This document shows positions 33,946 to 43,240 of a stretch of 64,000 nt of DNA, piece by piece. The position numbers and the translations under genes were made by a program. The notes below the pieces were generated by a model, which was not told the DNA's origin, searched no databases, and worked only from the letters and a program-made list of their open reading frames with translations. Source of the DNA: Actinosynnema sp040640215 (GTDB lineage: Bacteria > Actinomycetota > Actinomycetes > Mycobacteriales > Pseudonocardiaceae); the NCBI RefSeq assembly GCF_040640215.1, contig NZ_JBFABG010000001.1, positions 248,001-312,000 of the forward strand, in the 5' to 3' direction. Every line of letters begins with the position of its first letter. The first letter of the stretch is position 1.

Positions 33946-36774
33946 TCAGCCGAGCAGGACGGTCGGGGTCGGGTCGGCGATCAGGGCCGCGAACGTGTGG
34001 CGGTCCGCCCACCGCCCGGTCGACCAGGCCAGCGCCCGCGCCAGGCCCTCCGGGGTGTCGGCCGCGTGCGGGACCTCGCCCGCCACCCACCACGACACCT
34101 CGTGCCGCTCGTCCTCGAACTCCACCACCAGTTCGTCGTGCACGACCACCGGCGTCGTCGGCAGCTCCACGCCCAGCAGGTCGCAGGCCAGCCGCACCGC
34201 GCCCAGCTCCGACCACACCACCTCGTCGCCGTCGCCCTCGACCTCGCCGGTGATCTCCTCGGACGCGAGCGGCAGCGCCAGCAGCTCGGCCAGCACCTCC
34301 GCCGACCCCTCGGCGGCCAGCACCTGCGTCCCGGGCAGCACGCCGAGCAGCCACGGCAGGTCGAGCACCACGACGTCGTCGGCCACCACGGCCTCGCCGG
34401 ACAGCACCCGCACCCGGTCCGGCGGCTCGACGCTCACCGAGTCGGCCACCTCGGCCAGCGCCGCGTGCACCCGCAGCACCAGCGCGTCGGCGAGCGCGCG
34501 CGACGGGTCGCCCAGCCGGGCCAGCAGGTCGGTGACGTCGTCCTCGTCCACGACCTCCAGCGACGTCCGGACCCCGGCCGCCGCCAGCACGCGCGCGGGC
34601 AGGCCGACGTCGGGCACCACGTCGTACAGGCCGTCCAGGCCCTCGGCGTCGGCCAGCCGCCAGGCCGCCGGCGGCGCGCCGCCGAGGGAGGCGTAGCGGG
34701 CCAGCCACCAGCCCGTGTAGCCGTCCGGCTCGGTCACCGCGCGCCACGTCACCGGGTCGCCGGCCATCAGGCGCAGCGCCTCCGGCCACTTGTCGCGGGC
34801 CACCAGGTCCAGGTCGCGGATGCCGCGCACGCGCGTGGGCGGCTCGTCCGCGCCGTCCCACCAGTGGTCCTCGTCCGCCAGGTCGTGGTCGGGCCCGCTC
34901 GGCGCGTCGTCCACGACCACGGTGAACCCGTCCAGCACGCCCACGCCGGCCAGCACCTCGCGCGGCCACGACGAGGCCAGCCCGGCCGACAGCGTGCCGA
35001 TCGGGGCGTCCTCCTCCAGCACCGGCAGCAGCGGCGAGTCCGGGAACGCCAGCTCGTCGGCGCGCCGCCACCCGCCCTCGGCGTCGGGGAGCGCCAACTC
35101 GCCCAGCCACGGCCGGCCACCGGCCCGCGCGACCAGCGACAGCACCGCCCGGACCAGCTCGGGGCCGTCCATCGCGGGATCGTCCAGGCTGCGGTGCACG
35201 GACTCGCGCACGGCCTCGGAGTCGAGCAGTTCGGCCGGCCCGGCCTCGGTCGCGCCCAGGCGCAGCAGCAGCGGGTGCGCGGCGTCCGGGTGCACGATCC
35301 GCAGCCCGGACAGGTCCGGCGGTACGTCCGAGGACAGCACCAGCACACCGCGCGGCGAGCTCACCAGCCGGCCGTCGGCCAGCGGCACGGGCAGCGCGGC
35401 CATCTCCTCGCGCGCGGTGGAGTCGACGTCCGCCAGCGGGGCCAGCGCCTGGTAGACCTGCCGCCACCAGCCCGGGTCGCCGCCGACGCCCGCCAGGGCC
35501 TCGACCACCTCGCCCACGGACATCCGCGGCACGTCCAGCGCGGCCAGCGCCCTGGCGTGGCCGGGCAACGTCAGCTCGGCGTCGAGCAGGCCGGGGACCA
35601 CGTCCTCCAGCAGCTCGACCAGTTCCTCCGACGGCGCGTCCAGCACCTTCGCCGACGCCGGCGCGGCCCAGTCGCCGCTGGCCAGCGGCAGCCAGGCCGC
35701 CGTGCGCAGCGCGCCGAGCACCCCCTCGCGCAGCCGTCCGTCCACTTCGGACAGCGGGAAGCCGGGCAGCGGCACCAGCGCGGTCCGCTCGACGGCCGGC
35801 AGCGCGGTCACCAGGTCCGGGTACGCGGCGGCGGCCCGCTCCAGCACGAACGACGCGGCCGGGCCGACCAGCACCCGCCGCCGGGACGGCTCCACCGGCA
35901 GCGTGGCGATCAGGCGCGCGGGCAGCGACAGCTTCTCGTCGGTCGGCGTCGGCGCGTGCAGCACGTCGCCGGACAGCGGCTCGTCCATCGGCCACGCCCA
36001 GCACACGTGCCAGCGCGGTCGGGCCTCGACGCCCTGGACCAGCGACGACGGCAGCTCGCCGGCCGCGCGCAGGACCCGCCAGCGGGCCGTGCCGGCCGGG
36101 CCGGTGAGCACCACGACGCCGTCGTCCTCGGCGCGTTCCCACACGTCGGAGCCGATCTCGACCCGGCGCAGGCCGGGCAGCGCCAGCAGCAGGTCGGGGA
36201 CCTGCTCGGCGAACTCGGCGAGCAGCGCCGAACCGTCGACCCGGAGCGGCAACCGCACCTCGGTGGCGAACCCCGGCGGCAGGTCGGCTTCGTCGGTCGG
36301 CCACACCATCCGCAGCACCGGCACGTCGCCGCCGCGCGCGGTGGCCAGCTCCGGCACCGCCTGCCGGGTGCGGGAGGCCGAGAACAGCACGCCACCGGAG
36401 GTGGACACGACGCGCGGCGCGTCGGTCACCGCCAGCACGGCCGCGAACCCGACGCCGAACTGCCCGACGGTGTCGGCGGACTTGGCCGACGCGCGCAGCG
36501 AGGCGAGCGCGGCCACGCCGGCCGCCGTCAGCGGCGCACCGGTGTTGGCCGCCCGCAGCTCACCGTCCACGACGGACAGCCGCAGCACGCCGGGTGCGGA
36601 GCCGGCCGCGTCGGAAGCGTTCTGCGCCAACTCCACCAGCAACCGGTCGCGGTAGCCGCCGAGCCTCAGGTCCTCCTCGGCGTTGGCGTCCTCGCGGAAC
36701 CGGGTGGGCGAACCGCGCCACGCGGCGAGCACCGAGTCGCGCAGCGCCTCGGTGCCGAAGGGGTCCCGGTTCAC
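33946..36774 (-). CDS. Sacsin/Hsp90-like GHKL ATPase
   Basis: The 942-residue protein begins with a GHKL (Bergerat-fold) ATPase domain: N-box ELAQNASDAAG with Glu48, Asn52 and Asp55, and the glycine lid TVGQFGVGFAAV (102-113). This resembles the sacsin N-terminal and Hsp90 ATPase domains. The remaining 750 residues are Leu/Ala/Glu-rich without a recognised domain or membrane segment. The GTG at 36774 overlaps the DUF3027 stop as GTGA, so the two are translationally coupled. A chaperone or DNA-transaction ATPase role is possible; nothing in the window shows which. Confidence 0.88.
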   Translation of the reverse strand: MNRDPFGTEALRDSVLAAWRGSPTRFREDANAEEDLRLGGYRDRLLVELAQNASDAAGSAPGVLRLSVVDGELRAANTGAPLTAAGVAALASLRASAKSADTVGQFGVGFAAVLAVTDAPRVVSTSGGVLFSASRTRQAVPELATARGGDVPVLRMVWPTDEADLPPGFATEVRLPLRVDGSALLAEFAEQVPDLLLALPGLRRVEIGSDVWERAEDDGVVVLTGPAGTARWRVLRAAGELPSSLVQGVEARPRWHVCWAWPMDEPLSGDVLHAPTPTDEKLSLPARLIATLPVEPSRRRVLVGPAASFVLERAAAAYPDLVTALPAVERTALVPLPGFPLSEVDGRLREGVLGALRTAAWLPLASGDWAAPASAKVLDAPSEELVELLEDVVPGLLDAELTLPGHARALAALDVPRMSVGEVVEALAGVGGDPGWWRQVYQALAPLADVDSTAREEMAALPVPLADGRLVSSPRGVLVLSSDVPPDLSGLRIVHPDAAHPLLLRLGATEAGPAELLDSEAVRESVHRSLDDPAMDGPELVRAVLSLVARAGGRPWLGELALPDAEGGWRRADELAFPDSPLLPVLEEDAPIGTLSAGLASSWPREVLAGVGVLDGFTVVVDDAPSGPDHDLADEDHWWDGADEPPTRVRGIRDLDLVARDKWPEALRLMAGDPVTWRAVTEPDGYTGWWLARYASLGGAPPAAWRLADAEGLDGLYDVVPDVGLPARVLAAAGVRTSLEVVDEDDVTDLLARLGDPSRALADALVLRVHAALAEVADSVSVEPPDRVRVLSGEAVVADDVVVLDLPWLLGVLPGTQVLAAEGSAEVLAELLALPLASEEITGEVEGDGDEVVWSELGAVRLACDLLGVELPTTPVVVHDELVVEFEDERHEVSWWVAGEVPHAADTPEGLARALAWSTGRWADRHTFAALIADPTPTVLLG

Positions 36775-37565
36775 CGAGAGGTGCCCGGCGCGGTCTCCGG
36801 TTCGGTCACCGCGTTCGCCTCGACGTCCAGCAGGGCGTCGTCGTAGACCAGGTCGGCCACCGGCACGGCGGGGATGTTCTCCACCTCGACCTCGGAGTGC
36901 GCGCCGCAGCCGTACTCCACGTGCACGACGTGGCCGTCCGCGGGCGTCAGCTCGTTCGCGCACACGCCGAACGCCGCGCCCAGCGATCCCGCCACCCGCT
37001 GGTAGAAGCCGCACGTGCCGCACTGCGCGGGCGCGCCGCGGGCCATGTCGCTGCGCGGGCCGAAGTCGCCGCCGTGCCAGCGCGCGGCGGCGTCGAGCAC
37101 GCCTTCGCGGGACAGCACCCGCACGCGGCCGAGCCCGACCTCCAGCGCGACCTCCTCGACCGCCGGGTCCTCGGACTCGACGTAGCCGGGGACCAGGCGC
37201 GGGTCGTCCTCGCGGGGCGGGAGCAGGTCGCCGACGCCGAGGTCGCCCGCGCGGACGCGGTCGTGCCAGGGCACCCAGTCCGGCGCGACCAGCGCGTCGT
37301 CGCCGGGCAGGAGGACCACCTCGGACACGGACACGGGCGTGCCGTCGCCGGCGTGGGCGATGGTCACCGCCCAGGACCAGCCCCGGTAGCCCGCCCGTTC
37401 GGCCTCGAACAGGTGGGTGACCGACGCGTCGTCCTCGGCGAGCACCCCGACGTGGTCGCCGACGGGCTCGGCCCCGGCTTCCTCCTGCGCGGCGGCACGG
37501 GCGAGGTCGACCGCTCCGGAGTCGACGAGCACTGGATCGGGCTGCTGGGTCGGCGTGGCGGTCAC
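36771..37565 (-). CDS. DUF3027 protein
   Basis: The 264-residue product matches actinobacterial DUF3027. It has a central domain (about 45-165) and a C-terminal cysteine cluster, CGTCGFYQRVAGSLGAAFGV followed by a further CAN and YGCGAHSE, suggesting a bound zinc. The GTG at 37565 has no ribosome binding site; CACAAT upstream may be a -10, giving a leaderless transcript. It is the first gene of an operon with the GHKL ATPase. Confidence 0.85.
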   Translation of the reverse strand: MTATPTQQPDPVLVDSGAVDLARAAAQEEAGAEPVGDHVGVLAEDDASVTHLFEAERAGYRGWSWAVTIAHAGDGTPVSVSEVVLLPGDDALVAPDWVPWHDRVRAGDLGVGDLLPPREDDPRLVPGYVESEDPAVEEVALEVGLGRVRVLSREGVLDAAARWHGGDFGPRSDMARGAPAQCGTCGFYQRVAGSLGAAFGVCANELTPADGHVVHVEYGCGAHSEVEVENIPAVPVADLVYDDALLDVEANAVTEPETAPGTSR

Positions 37566-37622
37566 AGGTGAATTGTGCCGCACGTCCGCGCGGTGCCGCG
37601 CACACGTGCCACCCTTTCGGAC

Positions 37623-38393
37623 GTGCGGTGGCTCCCGGTGGTCGTGGTGTTCGTCCTGTCGGCGGCGTGCACGGCTGCGCCGAGCGGACCGGAACAGCAC
37701 CCACCGCCCTCCTCCGGGGTCGAGGTCCTGGGCTCGATCCCGCACGACCCGGAAGCCTTCACCCAGGGCCTGGAACTGGTGGACGGCGTGCTCTACGAGG
37801 GCACGGGCCTCGAAGGACGGTCCACGATCCGCCGCGTCGACCCCCGGAACGGGCAGGTCACCAAGCAGGTCGACCTGGCACCCGAGCTCTTCGGCGAGGG
37901 CATCACCGTGGTCGGCGACGAGCTCTGGCAGATCACCTGGCAGAACGGCGTGGCGATCCGCCGGAACCGGGAAACACTCGAAGAAGTGAAGCGCGTCACG
38001 TACGAGGGCGAGGGCTGGGGCCTGTGCCACGACGCCGGCCGCCTGGTGATGAGCGACGGCACGGAGGAGCTGCGCTTCCGCGACCCCGGGACGTTCGCCG
38101 AGACCGGCCGGGTGACCGTGAAGCGCAACGGCGTCCCCCTGGTCAGGCTCAACGAGCTGGAGTGCGTCGGCGGTCAGGTGTGGGCCAACCTGTGGCAACT
38201 GGACGAGGTCGTGAGGATCGACCCGGCCAGCGGGAACGTCACCGCGACGGTGGACCTGGCGGGCATCCGCCCGCCGGACGTGCCGCGCACGGACGTGCTG
38301 AACGGCATCGCCGCCGTCCCCGGCACCGACGAGTTCCTGGTGACCGGCAAGAACTGGCCGACCACCTTCCGGGTCAGGTTCCCGACAGGGTGA
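37623..38393 (+). CDS. Glutamine cyclotransferase-like lipoprotein
   Basis: The 256-residue product has a lipoprotein signal ending in LSAAC (Cys16) and a beta-propeller of the glutaminyl-peptide cyclotransferase type (PF05096), recognisable by PHDPEAFTQGLEL near residue 40, LYEGTGLEG, and NELECVGGQVWANLW. The enzyme type forms N-terminal pyroglutamate on exported peptides. GTG at 37623 gives a proper signal peptide; a GTG at 37575 is possible. Its last 20 bases overlap the convergent Lrp gene tail to tail. Confidence 0.88.
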   Translation: MRWLPVVVVFVLSAACTAAPSGPEQHPPPSSGVEVLGSIPHDPEAFTQGLELVDGVLYEGTGLEGRSTIRRVDPRNGQVTKQVDLAPELFGEGITVVGDELWQITWQNGVAIRRNRETLEEVKRVTYEGEGWGLCHDAGRLVMSDGTEELRFRDPGTFAETGRVTVKRNGVPLVRLNELECVGGQVWANLWQLDEVVRIDPASGNVTATVDLAGIRPPDVPRTDVLNGIAAVPGTDEFLVTGKNWPTTFRVRFPTG

Positions 38394-38832
38394 TGGCGAG
38401 CCCCGTCTTCACCGCGTCGAACACCGGCATCGTCTCGTAGCGCTTCACGTTCTCGTCCCGCTGGAACAGCGCGTCGCCCAGCTCCCGGCAGCGGCCCATG
38501 TCGGAGGTGGAGAGCACCACGAGGTAGTCCCACCGGCCGGCGAGCTCGTAGCACTGCTGCACCTCGGGCGTGGCCCGCATCCGCTCGGCGAACCGCCGGT
38601 GGTGCGCGTGGGACTCCCGCTCCAGCACGACCAGCACGACCGCCAGCATCCCGCCCAGCCGGGTGCCGTCCAGCACGGCGACCTCCCGGGTCAGCACGCC
38701 GGAGGAGCGGTAGCGGTTGATCCGCCGCTGCACCGCGCTGGGTGAGAGACCGACCAGTTCGCCCAGCTCGTGCAGGGTCAACCCGGCGTCGAGCTGGAGC
38801 TGGTCGAGCAAGGCGCGGTCCACGTCGTCCAC
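38374..38832 (-). CDS. Lrp/AsnC-family transcriptional regulator
   Basis: The 152-residue product has an N-terminal helix-turn-helix (VDDVDRALLDQLQLDAGLTL, then LSPSAVQRRINRYR) and an ACT-like RAM domain. It diverges from the threonine-dehydratase-like gene and probably controls it in response to an amino acid. The GTG at 38832 lies against an AT-rich imperfect palindrome (38836-38864), fitting autoregulation. It overlaps the 3' end of the cyclotransferase gene. Confidence 0.9.
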   Translation of the reverse strand: MDDVDRALLDQLQLDAGLTLHELGELVGLSPSAVQRRINRYRSSGVLTREVAVLDGTRLGGMLAVVLVVLERESHAHHRRFAERMRATPEVQQCYELAGRWDYLVVLSTSDMGRCRELGDALFQRDENVKRYETMPVFDAVKTGLAITLSGT

Positions 38833-38835
38833 GCA

Positions 38836-38864
38836 AAAATCTTGCGCCAAGGCGGGATGATTTT
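38836..38864. promoter_or_regulatory. Lrp-type imperfect palindrome
   Basis: AAAATC (38836-38841) and GATTTT (38859-38864) flank CGCC (38845-38848) and GGCG (38851-38854), giving a symmetric AT-flanked, GC-centred site. It directly adjoins the Lrp start and lies about 40 bases upstream of the PLP enzyme start. Confidence 0.55.
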
Positions 38865-38901
38865 CAATCGCCACCACCGGGCCCCGCCCTACGGTTGCGG
38901 G

Positions 38902-39816
38902 GTGGACATCGCCTTGGAGAACATCGCCCGAGCGGCCGAGACCATCGACCCGGTGTTCCGGGGCAGCCCCCAGTACGTGGACGGGCAGTTGTGCGCCGAA
39001 CTCGCCCGCCGGGTCCTGATCAAGGTCGAGACCGCCAACCCCCTGCGCAGCTTCAAGGGCAGGGGAGCCGACTTCCTGGCGGCCTCGCTGCCCGCCGGCC
39101 AACCGGTGGTGTGCGCGTCGGCGGGCAACTTCGGCCAGGCCCTCGCCTACGCCGGGCGCGGCCACGGCTTCCCGGTCGACGTGTTCGTCTCCACCCGGGC
39201 CACCCCCGCGAAGATCACCCGGATGCGCTCCCTCGGTGCCACCGTCCACGAAAGGGACGGCGATTTCACCCTGGCGAAGGACGCGGCCCGGGAGCACGCC
39301 GAACGGGTCGGCGCGACCTTCGTGGAGGACGGCAAGGAGCCCGCCATCACCGAGGGGGCCGGCAGCATCGCCGTGGAACTGCTCACCGCCGGCCGGGCGA
39401 TCGACGCGGTCGTCATCCCGGTGGGCGACGGCGCGCTGATCACCGGGATGGCCCGGTGGCTCAAGGAGCACTCCCCGGCCACCCGGATCATCGGCGTCTG
39501 CGCCCGGGGCGCTCCCGCGCTGGCGCTGGCCTGGGCGGGCAAGACCCACAGCGGCCCGGTCGACACCATCGCCGACACCATCGCCGACGGCATCGCCGTC
39601 CGCGTCCCCGTCCCCGAAGCCGTCCCCCGCCTCCGGGCCCTGGTGGACGACATCGTCCTGGTCGACGACCAGGCGATCCGCCGAGCCGCCGACACCGCCT
39701 TCCGCGCCCTGGGCCTGGTGCTGGAACCGGCGGGCGCGGCGGGCCTGGCCGCCATCGCCGTGCACGACATCCCCGGCGAGACCATCGCCACCGTGCTCAC
39801 CGGGAGCAATGTCTGA
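38902..39816 (+). CDS. Threonine dehydratase-like PLP enzyme
   Basis: The 304-residue fold-type II PLP enzyme resembles threonine/serine ammonia-lyases. Lys52 in NPLRSFKGRGADF is the PLP lysine, SAGNFGQALAYAG binds the substrate and cofactor, and the glycine loop reads PVGDGALITG instead of the usual PVGGGGL. There is no C-terminal regulatory domain, so it is a catabolic-type or specialised lyase. The GTG at 38902 starts VDIALENIARAAETIDPVF. The divergent Lrp regulator probably senses a related amino acid. Confidence 0.88.
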   Translation: MDIALENIARAAETIDPVFRGSPQYVDGQLCAELARRVLIKVETANPLRSFKGRGADFLAASLPAGQPVVCASAGNFGQALAYAGRGHGFPVDVFVSTRATPAKITRMRSLGATVHERDGDFTLAKDAAREHAERVGATFVEDGKEPAITEGAGSIAVELLTAGRAIDAVVIPVGDGALITGMARWLKEHSPATRIIGVCARGAPALALAWAGKTHSGPVDTIADTIADGIAVRVPVPEAVPRLRALVDDIVLVDDQAIRRAADTAFRALGLVLEPAGAAGLAAIAVHDIPGETIATVLTGSNV

Positions 39817-39850
39817 GACAGGGCGGTGCGCGTGAGGCAGGATTGACCAC

Positions 39851-41329
39851 GTGACGCGTCCACCGCCGGAAGACCCGGCGCGGCGGTACCCGTGGGAAGA
39901 CGACGAGTACAAGCCGCGCACCCGGCCGTACCCCTCGGCGGACCAGGAGGAAGCGCCCCCGCCGGCGGACCGCCCCACCGGTCCCACCGCGCCGAAGAAG
40001 CTCACCGTCACCCGGGTGGCGCTGTGGCGGACCAGGCAACTGGGCGGTCAGGCGGTGGCGGCGTTCCGCAAGGCCGCCCACGCCGACGGCGCGAAGCAGT
40101 CCGGCCTCTCCTCGCTCACCTACGCGGTGATGATGAACTACGCCGCCGACGCGGCGATGGCCGTGGCCCTGGCGAACACCCTGTTCTTCTCCGCCGCGAC
40201 CGGCGAGAGCCAGGGCAAGGTGGCGCTCTACCTGCTCATCACCGTGGCACCCTTCGCCCTGGTCGCGCCGGTGATCGGCCCGGCCCTGGACAAGATCCAG
40301 CACGGCCGCCGGGTCGCCCTGGCGGCCTCCTGCGTCCTGCGCGTGGTCCTGGCCGTGGTCATGGCGGTGAACTTCGACAACTGGGGCCTCTACCCCGCCG
40401 CCCTGGGCAGCATGGTCCTGTCGAAGTCCTTCACCGTGCTCAAGGCCGCGATCACCCCGAGGGTGCTGCCCAGCGAGATCACGCTGTCCAAGACGAACGC
40501 CCGGATGACCGTCTTCGGCCTCGCCGCCGGCGGTGTCTTCGGCCTGGTCGCGGCAGGGTTCGCCAACATCTTCGGCTCCCCCGGCGCGCTCTGGTTCACC
40601 GCCGTCCTCTGCCTGGTCAACGCGTGGCTGTGCCTGCGCATCCCGTCCTGGGTGGAGGTGACCGACGGCGAGGTCCCCACGTCCCTGAGGGCGCAGCCGC
40701 AGAGGGCCGCACGCCAGCCCCTCGGCCGCACGGTCGTGGTGAGCCTCTGGGGCAACGGCGCGATCCGCATGCTCACCGGCTTCCTGATGCTGTTCTCCGC
40801 GTTCGTCGTGCGCGCGCAGACCGAAGGCGACGCCTTCATGCAACTGCTGCTGCTCGGCGCGATCGCCGGGGCGGCCGGCGTGGGCAGCTTCCTCGGCAAC
40901 GCCGTGGGTGCCCGGCTCCAGTTCGGCCAGCCGGACCAGGTGGTCATCGGCTGCCTGAGCGCCGCGCTGATCTCGACGATCGTCGCCGCGCTGCTCCCCG
41001 GCCTGATCACCGCCGCCGCCGTCGGCCTCATCGGCGCGACGGCGAGTTCGCTGGCGAAGGTCAGCCTCGACGCGGTGATCCAGGACGACCTCCCCGAGCA
41101 GTCCAGGGCCTCGGCCTTCGGCCGCTCGGAGACCATCCTCCAACTGGGCTGGGTGTTCGGCGGCGCGCTGGGCGTCCTGCTGCCCACCGAGTACTGGGTG
41201 GGCTTCACCGTCCTGTCGGGCCTGCTGGCCTGCGGCCTGGCCCAGACCGTCCTGTCCCGGCGGGGCGGCTCGCTGATCCCGGGCCTGGGCGGCGACCGCC
41301 CCATCCGCACGTCCGCCGTGACGCCGTAG
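39851..41329 (+). CDS. MFS transporter
   Basis: The 492-residue protein has a long charged, Pro-rich cytoplasmic N-terminus (about 1-85) before 12 predicted membrane segments beginning LTYAVMMNYAADAAMAVAL. It resembles the mycobacterial Rv0876c-type MFS (from memory), which also sits beside a DUF2771 gene and near DUF3027. The GTG at 39851 is followed 12 bases after its stop by the lipoprotein gene. Substrate is unknown. Confidence 0.9.
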   Translation: MTRPPPEDPARRYPWEDDEYKPRTRPYPSADQEEAPPPADRPTGPTAPKKLTVTRVALWRTRQLGGQAVAAFRKAAHADGAKQSGLSSLTYAVMMNYAADAAMAVALANTLFFSAATGESQGKVALYLLITVAPFALVAPVIGPALDKIQHGRRVALAASCVLRVVLAVVMAVNFDNWGLYPAALGSMVLSKSFTVLKAAITPRVLPSEITLSKTNARMTVFGLAAGGVFGLVAAGFANIFGSPGALWFTAVLCLVNAWLCLRIPSWVEVTDGEVPTSLRAQPQRAARQPLGRTVVVSLWGNGAIRMLTGFLMLFSAFVVRAQTEGDAFMQLLLLGAIAGAAGVGSFLGNAVGARLQFGQPDQVVIGCLSAALISTIVAALLPGLITAAAVGLIGATASSLAKVSLDAVIQDDLPEQSRASAFGRSETILQLGWVFGGALGVLLPTEYWVGFTVLSGLLACGLAQTVLSRRGGSLIPGLGGDRPIRTSAVTP

Positions 41330-41340
41330 GCTCCTGGCCC

Positions 41341-41814
41341 GTGCGCCGAGTACTGCCGATCCTGCCGCTCCTGGTCGTCGCGGGTTGTGCCATGCCGCAG
41401 AACCCCGAGGTGACGTTCTACGCCGACGGCAAGGCCGTCAACGTCCACCCGACCCAGTACTGCGACGTGCGGTCGGAGGACTGCCAGGTGGACGCCCAGG
41501 CCACCGGCGTGCTCAAGATCCGGCCGGGAAAGCCCGTGCAGATCTCGGTTCCGGGCGACCTGGCGAAATCGGCCTGGTCGGTGAAGTTCACCTACCGGAA
41601 CGCCCAGGGCGACCAACAAGAGCCGCTGCGCAGCAAGCTCTTCACCGAACGCGACCCGCAATACGCCTACACCCTGGTCCTGCCGAACCCGGACGACCAA
41701 CTGGAAAGCGTGGAAGTCCAGCAGTACGGCTCCAGGATCGAAGCCGGCACCACCGGAGCCCTGGACTTCGTGGCCCGGGGAACCTGGGTCCTCTCGGTGG
41801 ACGACCGGGAATAA
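41341..41814 (+). CDS. DUF2771 lipoprotein
   Basis: The 157-residue product has a lipobox VVAGC (Cys16) and an immunoglobulin-like beta-rich mature part (VKIRPG-type strands, e.g. VLKIRPGKPVQISVPGDLAK). It fits the exported DUF2771 family found beside this MFS in mycobacteria and relatives. The GTG at 41341 lies 11 bases after the MFS stop, so both are one operon. Function is unknown. Confidence 0.85.
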   Translation: MRRVLPILPLLVVAGCAMPQNPEVTFYADGKAVNVHPTQYCDVRSEDCQVDAQATGVLKIRPGKPVQISVPGDLAKSAWSVKFTYRNAQGDQQEPLRSKLFTERDPQYAYTLVLPNPDDQLESVEVQQYGSRIEAGTTGALDFVARGTWVLSVDDRE

Positions 41815-41951
41815 GAGTCGGCTGCACAGGCAACTCACGACCGGTGGCTGACGACGTTGTCGCGCCGTAACTCCCCGAGCATCGAACGTCGACAACCTCC
41901 AGACCGTGACCGTGGCCGGCTCCACCCCGATGGACCGCTTGGCGACGAGGA

Positions 41952-42797
41952 TCAGTTCCGAGCGTCGTGACCTCTGGGCAGGTTTGCGGGTTCTGCCGCG
42001 TCCCCGTCATTCCAGATCGGACGCCCGAACTCCCCGACCTGCACAGCTCCGGGAGGAGGAAGGGCCCGTCCGCCGCCGATTGCCCCAATCAGTTCTCGAA
42101 CCTCCTCGGCAGCACCGCCTTCCAGGTGGTCCAACGCTTTCTCGAACCACTCGACAGCCTCGTCCGCGTCACCTTTTTCGTGAGCCAGTCGACCCAGTAG
42201 GACATGACATTCGGCCCGTTCCTGAGCGATCGAAGGATCGCCTGCGTCTTCGGCGTAGAGTTCGTCAGCGCGGGCGAACTTCTTAGCCGCGTTGTCCAAC
42301 TTTCCCGACAGGAACGCCAGCGCTCCGAGTTCGCGCAACGCCCACGCGACCCCCACCTGGTTTCCGCACGTGAAATTCCACTCGACCAACTCGACCAGGC
42401 AGGCGATGACCCCGTCGTTCATTCCACGCGCTCGATAGACACTGGCGAGGGTGTCCAACGAGTGAGCGTGCCCGCTGAGTGCATCGTGAGTCGGGTTCGC
42501 CTGACACGAGGCTCGCCAGACGGAGACCATGCGGGACGCGGTAACCGTGGCGGCGGGGAAGTCGCCCAGCTTGGCGTAGGTGACTGTCGCCCCGTAGAGG
42601 AGCGTCGAGACGGACCTCGCCACCGGAAACCGATCAGCCAGTTCCAGGCTGACGCCGTGGAGCTTGGGTACGTCGATTTCCGGTCTGCCCGAAGGCAGCG
42701 CCGCCCACAGGTAGCCGAGCAACTCGACCGCTTCGTCGACTTCCCCCTTCGTCATGCAGAACCGGACAACCGACAGGACATTGTCGGGCGACGTCAT
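41952..42797 (-). CDS. TPR-repeat protein
   Basis: The 281-residue soluble protein is all-helical, with clear tetratricopeptide repeats from about 95 to 235 (e.g. HSLDTLASVYRARGMNDGV, AWALRELGALAFLSGKLDNA, CHVLLGRLAHEKGDADEAVE). It has no DNA-binding domain. Similar TPR blocks occur as the C-terminal part of XRE- or NB-ARC-type regulators, so it may be a stand-alone sensor or remnant. I used the ATG at 42797; a GTG at 42806 is possible. It lies in an island that breaks the conserved gene order, with a small membrane peptide gene upstream on the same strand and an XRE-TPR regulator divergent. Confidence 0.75.
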   Translation of the reverse strand: MTSPDNVLSVVRFCMTKGEVDEAVELLGYLWAALPSGRPEIDVPKLHGVSLELADRFPVARSVSTLLYGATVTYAKLGDFPAATVTASRMVSVWRASCQANPTHDALSGHAHSLDTLASVYRARGMNDGVIACLVELVEWNFTCGNQVGVAWALRELGALAFLSGKLDNAAKKFARADELYAEDAGDPSIAQERAECHVLLGRLAHEKGDADEAVEWFEKALDHLEGGAAEEVRELIGAIGGGRALPPPGAVQVGEFGRPIWNDGDAAEPANLPRGHDARN

Positions 42798-42959
42798 GAG
42801 GACCACTTCTCATTCTCGGATTCAGACGGGCAGCTCGGGTGACGAGTTCACGACCGTGCCGGGCACAGCTCGGACAAGTCGACGAGTTCCAGCGGCGCGA
42901 GTGCGACCAGTGCGCTCGCGATAAACGTGGAACCCGGCTGAAGTTTTCGACGTTCTTTC

Positions 42960-43133
42960 TTAGTGGAGCAGTGTGCGGCATCTTCCCTCAGACCGTCCGA
43001 CCGTAGCGCCGCGACCGATCAACAGAATTGGCCCGGCCACCTGGCGTAGATGCCTCGACAGCCGAAAATGCACTTCGGCCGTCCACACGGCCACCACCAC
43101 GATGACGATCACCGCCAGACCGACCCGGCTCAT
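42960..43133 (-). CDS. Small single-pass membrane peptide (57 aa)
   Basis: This short frame starts MSRVGLAVIVIVVVAVWTAE at the ATG at 43133, preceded by GGAGG ten bases upstream, and ends with TAA at 42960-42962. Residues 6-18 form one hydrophobic segment and the rest is basic (HFRLSRHLRQVAG). The good ribosome binding site and membrane-like composition make it a likely gene. It sits between the TPR gene and the XRE-TPR regulator and may be functionally linked to them. No family was recognised. Confidence 0.6.
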   Translation of the reverse strand: MSRVGLAVIVIVVVAVWTAEVHFRLSRHLRQVAGPILLIGRGATVGRSEGRCRTLLH

Positions 43134-43240
43134 CTCGCGCCCACCTCCACCTGTCAGGCCGCCGGAACCTTTGGATCAACCCGGAGGCGTGTAGTCAGGG
43201 AGTAGCCTGTTGGATGCGGAGCGTTGTCGGAATCAAGTAA

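Noticed and set aside
42634..42981. 115-codon frame overlapping the TPR gene start
   Set aside because: It runs in another frame through the TPR coding sequence, and its composition is Arg/Pro/Ser-rich.
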